From: JAKFVC01 sp040386595
Lineage (GTDB): Bacteria > Planctomycetota > Planctomycetia > Planctomycetales > Planctomycetaceae
DNA: 64,000 nucleotides
Reading direction: 5' to 3'
Assembly (NCBI GenBank): GCA_040386595.1
Contig: JAZKFE010000078.1
Location: 1-64,000 of the forward strand
Part shown: positions 53,874 to 64,000 of the stretch, piece by piece
Numbering within the stretch: position 1 is the first letter of the stretch
How the letters are laid out: every line of letters begins with the position of its first letter
The notes under the pieces: model-generated
The model's input: the letters and a program-made list of their open reading frames with translations, nothing else
The model's database searches: none
Told to the model about the DNA's origin: nothing
Position numbers and translations under genes: made by a program

Positions 53874-54320
53874 GTGGTGAATTCCGTGAGCTTGCGGATT
53901 TAGTCCAATGAAAATGCTGGCTGAAGTGCCGTTGCGATTTGGGGGTTGCTGGATGTCATTGAGAATACCTGACAATGGGTTGGGTTGCTATCTCATGGTG
54001 ATCTCACGACCGGTTGGCGTAGAACTAGTCCTGCCTAGGCGGAGGTATTTTTGAGGAGCAGGAAGAGTTTTGGGCAAAACTCTTGGCACTCCTTTTGCTG
54101 TCTGTTTTCCAGGATCGGGGGCGACTGCGTTTGCGGTTGATTGACTCCTCTCGGGCTTGTTCACTTCTGAATGCGTTTGGGCTGCATTAGTTCCAGCGAT
54201 TGAGTGTTGTCGCAATAAATGGGATGGGATTCTGGTGTTCATCACTGTGATGTCTTATAATGCCCGGCGTTCGATTCAATTCCCAGCCGAATTCTCGTGC
54301 TGAATACAGGGAGGCCAGAC
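53874..54320. other. Divergent intergenic region with hairpin and possible promoter
   Basis: 447 bases. AAGAGTTTT (54063-54071) and AAAACTCTT (54076-54084) form a 9-bp hairpin with a 4-base loop. A TATAAT at 54256-54261, 65 bases before the giant TPR gene's start, is a plausible -10 element, but I saw no good -35. No gene is seen. Confidence 0.45.
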
Positions 54321-57300
54321 GTGCAAATCGTTCCGCGCCGTTCGTCCGTTACCGTTTCTTGGATCGCCGTCGGCGGTCTGTGTTTCTTGCTTTCGCTGGC
54401 CGAAGTGAACGGTCAACCTCGACCAGCGGCGCCCAAGAAACCTGCGCCTGCCGTCAAGACGCCACCACGAGCTGCCCCCCCTGCTAAGGTTCCTGAGGCC
54501 TCTCCAAAGGCTGCACCTTCAGCTAAGGCGTCGCCCGCTCCCAAGAATGCGGTGCCACCCGCGACGAAGGGAGCTCCCGAGGCAGACCCGGCTGCTACTG
54601 ACGATGAAGACTCTGCGAATGCGGAAGCGAAGAAGGAGCAGTTGGCGGCGGACCGGTTCCTTGTGGTGCTGGAAAAGAACCCGCGACGAGGGACTGCACT
54701 AGATAAAGTGTACGGTTTCCATATTGAGCGTGGAACGCTCGATCAATGGTTGCAGCAGTACAAGGATCGCGTGGCCAAAGACGAGAAGGACGGCACCGCC
54801 TGGTTGCTGCTGGGCTTGATTGAATCGCAGCGGGGACAGGATGCTGCTGCGGTGAAGGCGTTTCAAAAGGCTGAGCAACATCTTCCGGAGAGTTCGATCA
54901 GTTCCTACTACCTGGGCCAGTCATTGGTTCTTGTGGGCCAGCCCGATCTCGCGGCAGCGGCGTTGGAACGAGCATTGGAGCGGAAGCCGACTCAGAATGA
55001 TCTGTTGGAAATTTTTCAAACGTTGGGCCGCGTCTACCAGCGCGCCCAAAAATCGGATAAGGCCCTCGAGGTTTGGGGCCGGTTAGAAAAACTTTTTNNN
55101 NNNNNNNTTTCCGAATGATTTGCGAGTCCAGGAGCAGATCGCATTGACGCTCGTGGAAGAAGGTCAGGCGGCACTCGCCCTGCCCCGGTTTGAAGCCTTG
55201 GCGGCGAAGACGACGAAAGATCTTTATCGCCAGTCGCAGTTCCAGATTCAGGTCGCCGAAATCAAAATTCGCTTGGGAAAAACGCAGGAGGGCCTCGCCG
55301 ATTTTGAACGCTTGCTGGATCAGTTAAACCCCGACAACTGGCTCTATCGCGACGTGCGGCACAAGATCGATGAAGTCTTTTTGCGCACCGACGATCAAGC
55401 CGGACTGGCGACCTACTACGAAGGCTGGGTGGGTAAGCATGCGGAAGATGTGGATGCCATGGCCCGCCTCTCGCGGATTCTTGCCACATTGGGCCGCGCT
55501 CCTGAAGCTCAAAAATGGCTGGAGAAAGGGTTGAAATTGGCACCATCGCGGAAGGAACTCCGCATGGCCATCATCGATCAGCTGGTCTATGACCAGAAGT
55601 ATCCCGAAGCCATTCAGCAGTACGAATTGCTCAATCAACACGAGCCCAACAATCCCGATACGATTCGCGACTGGGGCCGGTTGATTCTCAAGGACATTAG
55701 CCGTCCTGAAGCGGACCGTAAGTTGGCGGCCACGACTCTGTGGAAGAAGTTGTTGGAGGCGAAGCCGACCGATCCTGTCGTTGCGACCCAGGTGGCAGAT
55801 CTGTTCCGACATGCCGATCTGAACGATGAAGCCTTGGCGCTCTATAAGAAAGCGGTGGAATTGGCTCCCGATTCGGCACAATACCGTGAGTACTTGGGTG
55901 AGTACTACCATCAGTTGAAGCGATCGAATGAAGCATTGGCGACCTGGCGGCAGATCGCAGAAGGCAAGAATCGGACGGCTCCTAACCTGGCACGACTCGG
56001 GGAAGTGCTGATTGGATTTGGCTATCTGGCCGAAGGGACAGCTGCCCTCGCGGAAGCCGTGAAACTGGATCCCCAGGGATTTGATCTGCAAATCCGCTTG
56101 GCCAAGGCGCTATCTCAGGGGGGAAAATATGAGGACGCTCTGCAGAGCCTGGCGCAGGCTGAAAAGTTAGTGACCAATGCGGAAGAATCCGAATCGGTGC
56201 TGCAGCAGCAACTGCTGGCGTTCCAGGCCTCGGAGAAATTACCCGCGCTGATTGAGGCTTTGGAGAAGGAGCTGGCTGTGCCTGCCGCCGACGCGGCGAA
56301 ACAGGCGACTCGCTTGTATGTGCTGGCCCGCTACTATGAAGCGGATCGCAAGTTGCCAGAAGCCTTGAGGTCGGCATTAAAATCGTTGGAGCTGGCCCCC
56401 TTATCGATCCCCACGTTGGCCGCGACCGCTCGCATTCAAGAGGCGAACAACAGCCTGTTGGACGCGGCGGAAACTAATCGCCGGCTGGCTGCTGCGGATC
56501 GACGGTTCCGCACTCAATACCTGACTCAAGTCGCAAAATTGGAGTCCCGCCTGGGACGCCGAGCCGAGGCCTTGAAGGCCGGACGTGAGGTGTTGGCGTC
56601 GGCACCGGGCAGTCCCGACAGCTATGAATTCTTTGCGCAGCTCTGCTTCCAGTTAGGGGAGAATAACGAGGGGCTTGAGACGCTGCGGCGGTCGGTCCGG
56701 GTCAATCCTGCCGAACCGAAGGTGGTACTAGCTCTCGCTGCGGCTTTGGCTGAGCAATTCAAAACGCCTGAGGCCATTGACCTTTATTGGCGCGCATTTG
56801 AAAGAAGTGCAGAGGTTGAAGGCAAGTTGGATGCCATCACCAAGCTGACCGAGCTCTATCTACAAACCAATCACCTCGATCGGATGTTGGACCGCCTGGA
56901 GCGGGAGCGCCGCGAGGATGCTCAGCAGCAGCGAGTCATGACCCTATGTATCGCCCAGACGCATCAGTCGGCCGGTGACTTTGGCTCGGCCCGCGTCGAG
57001 TTGGAACGCATGCTGACTCCAGAGACACGCGATACGCCCCTGCTTCAGCAGTTGGCGAAGCTGGCGGAAGCCGAGGGAGATTCTCAGGCGGCAATTAAGT
57101 ATCAGGAGCAGCTTAACAAGCTCTCGCCCAAAAAAGAGAACCTGCTGCAATTGGCTCAGTATCTGTCGCAGGCGGGAGAGACGCAGCAGGCTGCCCAGCT
57201 GCAATTGAAAGTGTTGCTGGATGAAAAGGATTCCGATCGACTGTTGAAGAGCATTGACATGCTGCTGCAGCGGGGCCAGAACGAGGAAGTGATTCAGGTC

Positions 57301-60300
57301 ACGGAGCGACTGTTGCGCGATCAGCCGCGCAACTGGGAGTACCTCTATCGTGAAGGTGTGGCGTTAGTCACTAAACACCCCGAGCGGGCCGAAGAACGAT
57401 TTCAACAAATTCTCGCACTGAATCTTCCCGATGATGAATTGTCGGAGGCAGGGAAGGCGAAGCTCAAACAGCCGGCGGGGCAGAAACCGAATATGTCGAG
57501 TACGTCGATTCCCGCGAGGCTGGTGAGATCCTTTTCTAATCCCCTACTGGCACGATATTTTGAGAGAAGCCAGGCGGCGAGTATGCTCCGATATTCGACG
57601 GGCATTGACCCCCGTTACGGATACTCCAGCATGAATTTCTGGGCGCCGGATAACTTCGGGAACGCCAGGTTGGGGGCGCTGGCCTGGTTGCAAAGTGCGG
57701 CCCAGAAGAAAGGCCAGCAGGACGCTTTTATTAGTGCCCGCAGAACCGCGTGGGAACAGGCCAAGGCGAATTCGCGTCTCGCGTGGGATTGGTATTACCT
57801 GCAACTGCTGCAGACCAATCCCGATGGCGTCTATCAGGCTGCCCGGGCACTTGTAGCCTTGCCAGCTGCGTCCACCGAAGCTCAGTTCCTGTTTCTCAAT
57901 AGTTTAGCCGGCCGAGGCCAGTCGAATTCGCAACGGGTTGTTTCACGCTCTGCGGTGGCTAAGCCTGAAGATACGACACCTGCCTTGCCACCCGAAGAGT
58001 TGGAGTTGGTGCTGCGTGTTTACCAACGGACCTTGAAGGACCCTGGATTCCAGTCGATTGATTCGTCCTCGTATGGGATGAATTGGCTGGGGTCCGTAGG
58101 AACGGAATTAACCCGAGCCAAACGGGGAGATGAGGCCAAGAAACTGTTTGAGGAGACTCGGGCGGCGGCCAAAACGCCTGAGCAGGTTGCGGTGTTGCTG
58201 ATGAAGGCCGGGCGAGACGGGGATTTTGAACAGTATATGAAATTGTGGGACGAGTTGGACAAGCTCTCCTCCGCAGAAGGGGCCAAGGGGGGCATTGGGA
58301 GGCCCTCGTCACTTGTCCCAACGCTGATGGCGCAGCGGGCGACGGCCAAAGCCTATCCCGACATCCTCAAATTGCTCGACCGGGCGTTTGCGTCGGAATT
58401 TCGCGAGCGGAAAGCGGCGGTGGCCTCTGGCAAGCCGCGAAAAAAAGGTCAGTCCAACAATCCGTATGGTCCCGGACAGATTCCTTACTATCAAATCTAT
58501 GGGGCCAACAATGTTGTCACTCACGCGCAATTCAACTTCCCGCTACCGAATTCCCATTTTAGTCATAGCGAAATTCAGATGCTGCGCAATGCCTTTGCGC
58601 TGTATCAGTCAGCCGACTTGATGAGCGATCTGATGCAACATTTCGAGGTCGCGGCGCAGCGCCCCGAGACTTCGCCCGCGGAACGGCTGCCGTGGCAATT
58701 GTCTTTGGCCTATTTAAATTGGTGGAATGACTCCCAGGACGTGGCTGTTGAGCAGTTGCGAAGCATCGCTAAATCGCTACCAGAGGACCAGGAGTTCCAA
58801 CTTGAACTAGCCGATCTGTATGCCACGCGTAACGAGTTTGCCGAATGCCTGGAGCTCGTTGATTCGCTCACTCCGCTGGATCAGGAAGTCATGCAGCGCC
58901 GCGAAAAATTGGCGCTGCGGATGGCGATGCAGCTAGGGGAAACGGATCGAGCTCGTGAAGCGGCATCCCGGTTGTTTGGGCTGCGCCTGGATACGGAAAC
59001 TCAGGTCCAGCTGGCATCACAAATGAAGCAGTTGGGGATGCACGAACAGGCGGAAGCCGTGATGGCCCGGGCGGGACGTCAAGCGGGTAACCGCTTGGCG
59101 GCACTTCTGTCGTTGATGCGGGAATATCAGTCGCAGGGTAAGCCCGACATTGCCTTACAGATCGCCCAAACAATTTTGCGCCGGACACAGGCCAAACAGG
59201 CGACTGTGCAACGAACTCAGGCGAGCGTTGAATCCGAGCAGGCGCGTCAGCAGGCGATCCAGTTCCTCGTGAGTTCTGGGAAGTTAAAGGACTTGATCAG
59301 TCGGGTTGAATCGCAATTAAAAAACTCCCCTAACTCGATTCAATTGCATCAGACGCTCGCCGAGTTTTACACGGCTGTGGGCGACAAAGATCAGGCTCGA
59401 AAAATCACGCTCAAGCTGGCCGAACTCAATCCGAATGACCCGCAGGCGCGATGGCAGGTTGCCATGCAATTGCTGAAAGCGGGAGAGACGGAGAAGGCGG
59501 TTGAGCACATGCGGTCGGCTCTCAAACAACAGCCGCGGCTGTTCGCCAATGAATACTGGGAAGTGCAAAGTGCGTTTCAACGGGCGAAGAAAATCTCCGA
59601 GCTCGTCAAGTTGCTGGATGAAATCGACCTGAAAGCCATCGGGCAGTCACATGCTGTCTTGAACATCGTTCAAAATATGTTGCAAGAATCGAACAATCGC
59701 GCAGTGGGAATGAAACTGTTCCAGCGCGCGTGGGAATCCTTCCCCAACGAACGAGCTCAGATGCTGGCCTATATTCATCAGGAGGAAATCTGGGAAACTC
59801 CGGCGATGTACACGTATGCTCGACAGGCATTTATTCCTCAGGAAGGACAGGCGCTCGCCGATCCCTGGAGCGGTTTCGATGTGCGAAATTATAGTGGTAA
59901 CGGAGATGTTTCGGGAGGAGTGAGCTACTTGCTGCGGGCTGCCAAGAAGCAAAATAAACTGCCCGAATTGGAACAAGAAATCACGCAAGCCATCGAGAAA
60001 CATCCTACGTGGCGCGGAGGCAAGGCGATGCAGGGCATCATCCGCCTGCAACGGGGCGAGCAGGATGTCGCCGTGAAATCGTTAGAAGAGATTCTCGACA
60101 ATAAGGAGTACGCGCCCTCGTCGCAGGCGGCTTGGTTGATCGGACAAGAGTTGAAGTCCGCTGCCAAAGGGGAGGCACTCGCAGTGCGGTTCTATCAACT
60201 CGCGAGTCTCGATCAGAACCAGAACATGCAAAATGAGTTCCAGTACCGCCCGGAATATACGCTGGTGACTTTGTATTCCAAGACCGGACAAAAGGATCTC

Positions 60301-63300
60301 GCCCGGGAACTGCTACTCAAAGCTGCGGCTAAGCCGTCGACCGAAAATTATAATGGTGCGCAATATGCAGCTTATCAAAAGCTGGAAACGCAAACGAAAA
60401 TTGCAGAGCAGCTCCAGAAAATTGGTTACCCGATTGACGCTCTAAAAATCTATAGTCGGTTGTCGGAAGATCGGGCATCTTTGGAGTTGGCCAAGCCTTA
60501 TGGAGGGGGCCGATATGAGGAACTCCTGAAGAAGGGACTCGAAACGAGTCTGAAGTCTCTCCGTCCAGAAAATTACGCGGGAAGTTTTCATTCGTTCTTG
60601 CAACCGGCGGAAAGTCTGGCGAAAGATCCTGAAGCTTCAGCGGTTGATCTGTTTCTGACCCAGGAGACGACAAAAGCGAAGTCGATCCGTCTCACCAGCC
60701 TTACGGCTAGTATCTTAGAGCAGGCGGCGAAGGTGCCAGCTGTTCGAACCGAGATTTCCGATAGTCTGGCGAAGTTGCAGGTCAGCCGTCCGGATGATGT
60801 TTCGGTCTTGATTGCAGCCAGTTTACTGGCGTTGCATGACCCGCAACCCGAGGCGCTGACCAAGTCGGTCGAACAACTCGACCAATGGGTAACCGCACAT
60901 CCGCTCGAAGTCATCGCTGCGGAAAAACGTGCGAACTCTCGGCAGCGAGCTGTTGCCGAGCATCAGATTCCTCTGTGGCTGGTGGCTCGCGAATGTCTCA
61001 AGCGAGAACCACTGCGCGCCATCGGCAGTCGACTGGGCGCTCGGGCGACTGAGGCCGGACGTCGGCAGAATGAGAAGGCCTCTGTTCTAGCCATCGTAAA
61101 GGAACAGGGGCAATTGGCGTGGGATGCTGGGGATAAAGTCGCCGCGGAAGCCAATTGGACCGAGATGCTTGATTTGATTCTTGTCCGGCCGGCCGCGGCC
61201 CCGAGTCCTGCCGCTCCGAGACCGATCGCCGTGCCTGTGGCTGCTGTTCCGCCGCCGACTGTGCCCGCCGCCAAACCTGCCAATGTCACCGGTGGTGCCT
61301 TGCCAGCGACGTTAAGTCAATTCACCCAGGTGATCGACCTGGCCAAGTTTGCGGCGACCAACGAGCTGCAAGAGCTTTCCTTCAAAGCCGCGCGAATGGC
61401 ATTCCGTGGCGGTGCGCCCGTTGCTGATCCGCAACCGAATACCAGGTCATCACCGGTGTTTGTTGGCGGACCAGGGGGCGATACCGGTGCCAGTGCGGTG
61501 GATCTTGCTGTGATCAACGGCATTGGGGAATTGCAGCAGCTATGGTCTCAGCATCATGCGTCGCCGGATCAGGCGTACGAGCTGCTGTTGGGGATCGTCT
61601 TTCCGACGAACCGGCCGGAGGAGATTCAGCTCTATGCCCGGCCGCTTTCTCAAGAGAATAAGATGGAACCCCGCAGCGTCGGGTTGACTCTGGTGAAACA
61701 GGCGATTGTGGTTCACAAGGAAAGTGATCTCCGGGAGAAGATTAACGTGCGTTTGAAGTCGCCGGTTTTCGGGCTGCAGGGACAGCTGCTCTTGGCGATG
61801 TTGGCCGTGGAAACGAAGGACATCGCGCAGGCTAAGACTGCCCTGCAAGCGGTAACGCAACAATTTGAACTCCGTCCGCTCCAAAATTCCGCGGAATTGG
61901 TGTGTCATGTGGCATTGCCCGCATTAGATAACGATGAATTGGCCGCCGATGCTCAGCCAGTCCTGGCGCGTGCGGTCAAGCAATTGACGGCGGTTACTGC
62001 CAACAATCGCAATACGAATGCCGCGGTCAATTATGGTTCACTGCAATTGCGGCTCGCCGGATTGAGCTATCAGAACGGCGACGCGGCGACTGGCAAAACG
62101 TTGCTGGCCGACTACCTCACCGGGCAGACGGCCATCTATCAAAACTATGGGGGGGACTACGGTCAGTTCCAACAGAAGCAAGCCATACAACGAGTTGCCG
62201 GAGTACTCGCCAAGGCGGGGCAAGTGGACGAGGCACTGAAGCGAATGGCCGAAGTGGCGAGCTTTCCCAAGTTGGAACAGTACGGCACTGAGGAAGATCC
62301 CAATGCTGGTGCTGCCATTCTCAAGCAACTAGAAGAACGACCTGCTGCAGAACGTTACAAGTTGCTGAAAGCCTGGACTTTGCCGGCCGAGGGGCGGAAG
62401 ACCCTGTTGATGATGGACAAATTCAGCGCCGAAAACGAGACCCCTAATAACTTTCTTAAAGGCCTGATTAAGATCACCGGAGGTCGGGCGGCAAAAAAAG
62501 GACTGCTCAGTTCGGCGAAGTTGCTGGTGCAAACGGCGCAGGAACTCGGCAAGTTGGACGAACTGGCTGCCGAAGTCCAACCACTAGTCGAACAGAAAGT
62601 AGAACGGGCAGCGGAACTGCTGACGTTGATCAAGATCACTCAAAAGAAGGCGGAAGAGGCGGCACCCGCGATTAAGTTGATGTTGCAAGACGCGATCGAA
62701 AAGCAGCCGCGGCTCGGCACACGTGTGGTGTCACCTTGGCCGCGTTTCAATGTCGCGATCGAAGCGTTAGAGGATCCGGCACTCAAGCTCCAGGGGCAAG
62801 ACCTGGCTCGGGCGCTGCTGCCGTACGCGCATCGGAGTGATAATTCGCAAATGACGGCTCGTTTGCGGCACGATCTCAGTCGTAGCCTAGTTTCGAATTT
62901 TACGGGGGCCAAGTCTGTCGGCGGAGTGGATCCGGGATTGAAATGGTGGCGGTCAGGTACGGATGAAACGGCGTTGCAGCATGCTGCTGGCCAAATTCGT
63001 CCGTGGTGGGTGGCACATGCCGGAGTGGTGTCGCACATTTGCGGTCCCGAACGACAATTCCTCTATTTTCTGTATCCGGTCGCGGGCACGTTTGAATTCA
63101 CCGTGGACGCCTACTGTGGAGGCTGGGCTGAGGGGAATGTCGGCTATGGTGGGTTGGAGTTGCTGGGGGTGGAGAATGGCTCGCAGTCGGAAATCACTCC
63201 GCATGGCTTGTCCGAAACACTCCATTTTCCTCCCATCATGCGGCGGGCGGAGCAATTTAATCGCCACACCATTCAAGTCCAACCCGGCAGTACTCGTTAT

Positions 63301-64000
63301 TTAGTGAACAGTATGCTGGTGTATGAAGACAAAGATCCGGGGCAAAATGCCCCTTGGCTGGCTCTGCGAGTCTCGCTCGAACAGCAATCAGCATTCAAGA
63401 ATTTGACGCTTACCGGCCAACCCGAGATTCCCCGTGAAGTCCGGTTGCAGGCAGGCGATCGACTCGAAGGCTGGCTGTCGAACTTTTACGGCGAAACTCA
63501 ACCCCCCCAGCGAAGTATCGGCAAGCCCTCCCCTACTCGGCCGCAGGAGATCGTCACGCGGAATTCCGATGTGAATGCTTACGACTGGGCGGCCTCGGAG
63601 GGTGTCATCTACGGTCGGCACCAAGAATCCGTCAATAAGCTACCACGCCCCAGCCGCCTGTACTATCATCGGCCACTCGAAGACGGGGATACGTTGAGCT
63701 ATGAGTTCTTCTACGAACCAGACAGCATCCATGTGCATCCGACATTGGACCGGCTGACCTTCGTCCTGGATCCACAAGGTGTCCGCCTGCATTGGATGAC
63801 TGATGGCGTGCACGATGTCGAGCAAAAGCTGCCCGTCGACAATGTCATCGATCAACCGGACGACCGACGCGGGCCGTCTCCCCTGCCCTTACTGCCGGGG
63901 AAATGGAACTCCGCCAAAATTTCACTACAGGGATCAGTGGTTCGGCTGGAGCTGAATGGTCAACTGATTTATGAATCAACACTAGATTCCGAGAATGGTC
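54321..64000 (+). CDS. Giant secreted TPR protein with DUF1583-like end, 3' end missing
   Basis: Apart from the ten Ns at 55098, the frame stays open to the window edge, about 3,200 codons. The GTG at 54321 follows AGGGAGG by 7 bases. A signal peptide (TVSWIAVGGLCFLLSLAEVNG) and a Pro/Ala/Lys linker come first. Then TPR helices fill about 54700-62900 (for example ALERALERKPTQNDLLEIFQ; ALALYKKAVELAPDSAQYRE). At about 61200 there is a Pro/Ala linker (PAAPRPIAVPVAAVPPPTVP). From about 62900 a beta-rich region starts with WWVAHAGVVSHICGPERQ, GGWAEGNVGYGGLEL, then YYHRPLEDGDTLSYEFFYEP and VRLELNGQLIYES, which resembles DUF1583-type lectin-like domains. The role is probably surface binding or scaffolding. 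Confidence 0.82.
55098..55107. other. Assembly gap (10 N) inside the giant TPR gene
   Basis: TTT lies on both sides; joining with or without overlap keeps LEKLF followed by PNDLRVQEQ in frame, whereas ten Ns do not. The gap explains why a single gene looks like two. Confidence 0.93.

Noticed and set aside
55324..56091. 255-codon open frame on the minus strand
   Set aside because: Antisense to the TPR region of the giant gene, which is open for the full length.
1..64000. tRNA, rRNA, CRISPR array or insertion sequence
   Set aside because: No tRNA T-loop with matching acceptor stem, no regular spaced repeats and no transposase motif were seen on reading both strands.

Overview
The window is chromosomal DNA of a planctomycete (class Planctomycetia, order not resolved from sequence). 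The evidence is the gene content: a DUF1501 protein, a PPC-domain protein, a DUF1549/DUF1553 protein and a planctomycete-type cytochrome c/WD40 protein in one run; a DUF1559 prepilin-like protein; sulfatases; an ECF sigma factor overlapping a Ser/Thr kinase; and a giant secreted TPR protein whose end resembles DUF1583 proteins. Dispersed palindromes with GEAPAEP/GSAGASPS-coding arms also fit. The sequence is a draft scaffold: five runs of exactly ten Ns (20875, 35681, 47408, 51109, 55098) interrupt genes. No rRNA, tRNA, CRISPR array, prophage or intact insertion sequence was seen.

Layout. 1-3265 (minus): a compact operon of a PflX-like radical SAM protein, a 90-residue protein, a Ycf46-type AAA+ ATPase and a Ycf35-like DUF1257 protein that runs off the left edge. 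3825-6102 (plus): an SRPBCC protein, then a YiaW (DUF3302)/YiaV (HlyD) pair whose HlyD gene carries a frameshift. 6452-12334: an arylsulfatase and three unrecognised secreted proteins. 12411-21096 (minus): the four-gene DUF1501, PPC, DUF1549/1553, cytochrome-WD40 run. 21637-25100 (plus): a small membrane protein and two tandem SPFH-like coiled-coil paralogues. 25522-32930 (plus): DUF1559 protein plus lipoprotein, a membrane sulfatase-like/TPR fusion lacking the catalytic cysteine, TerC, MgtC, a GNAT enzyme and two unrecognised proteins.

32978-43688 (minus) is the most system-like locus: two TPR-like periplasmic proteins, a vWA-like protein with an altered metal site, an ABC ATPase, its FtsX-type permease and an FGE-fold (SUMF1-like) secreted protein, all co-directional. 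Divergent from it, 44273-46160 encodes an ECF sigma factor and a transmembrane Ser/Thr kinase with a cysteine-rich external tail, a plausible regulatory pair.

46380-48813 (minus) is a LolD/MacB-like ABC transporter. 49268-53873 holds a secreted protein with an EF-hand-like loop, an isochorismatase-family hydrolase, a small membrane protein, a diheme cytochrome c of the TsdA/SoxA type and a glycerol facilitator. From 54321 to the right edge runs one open frame of about 3,200 codons: a secreted TPR solenoid followed by a carbohydrate-binding-like DUF1583 region, unfinished here. Palindromic repeats of at least five kinds lie between genes.
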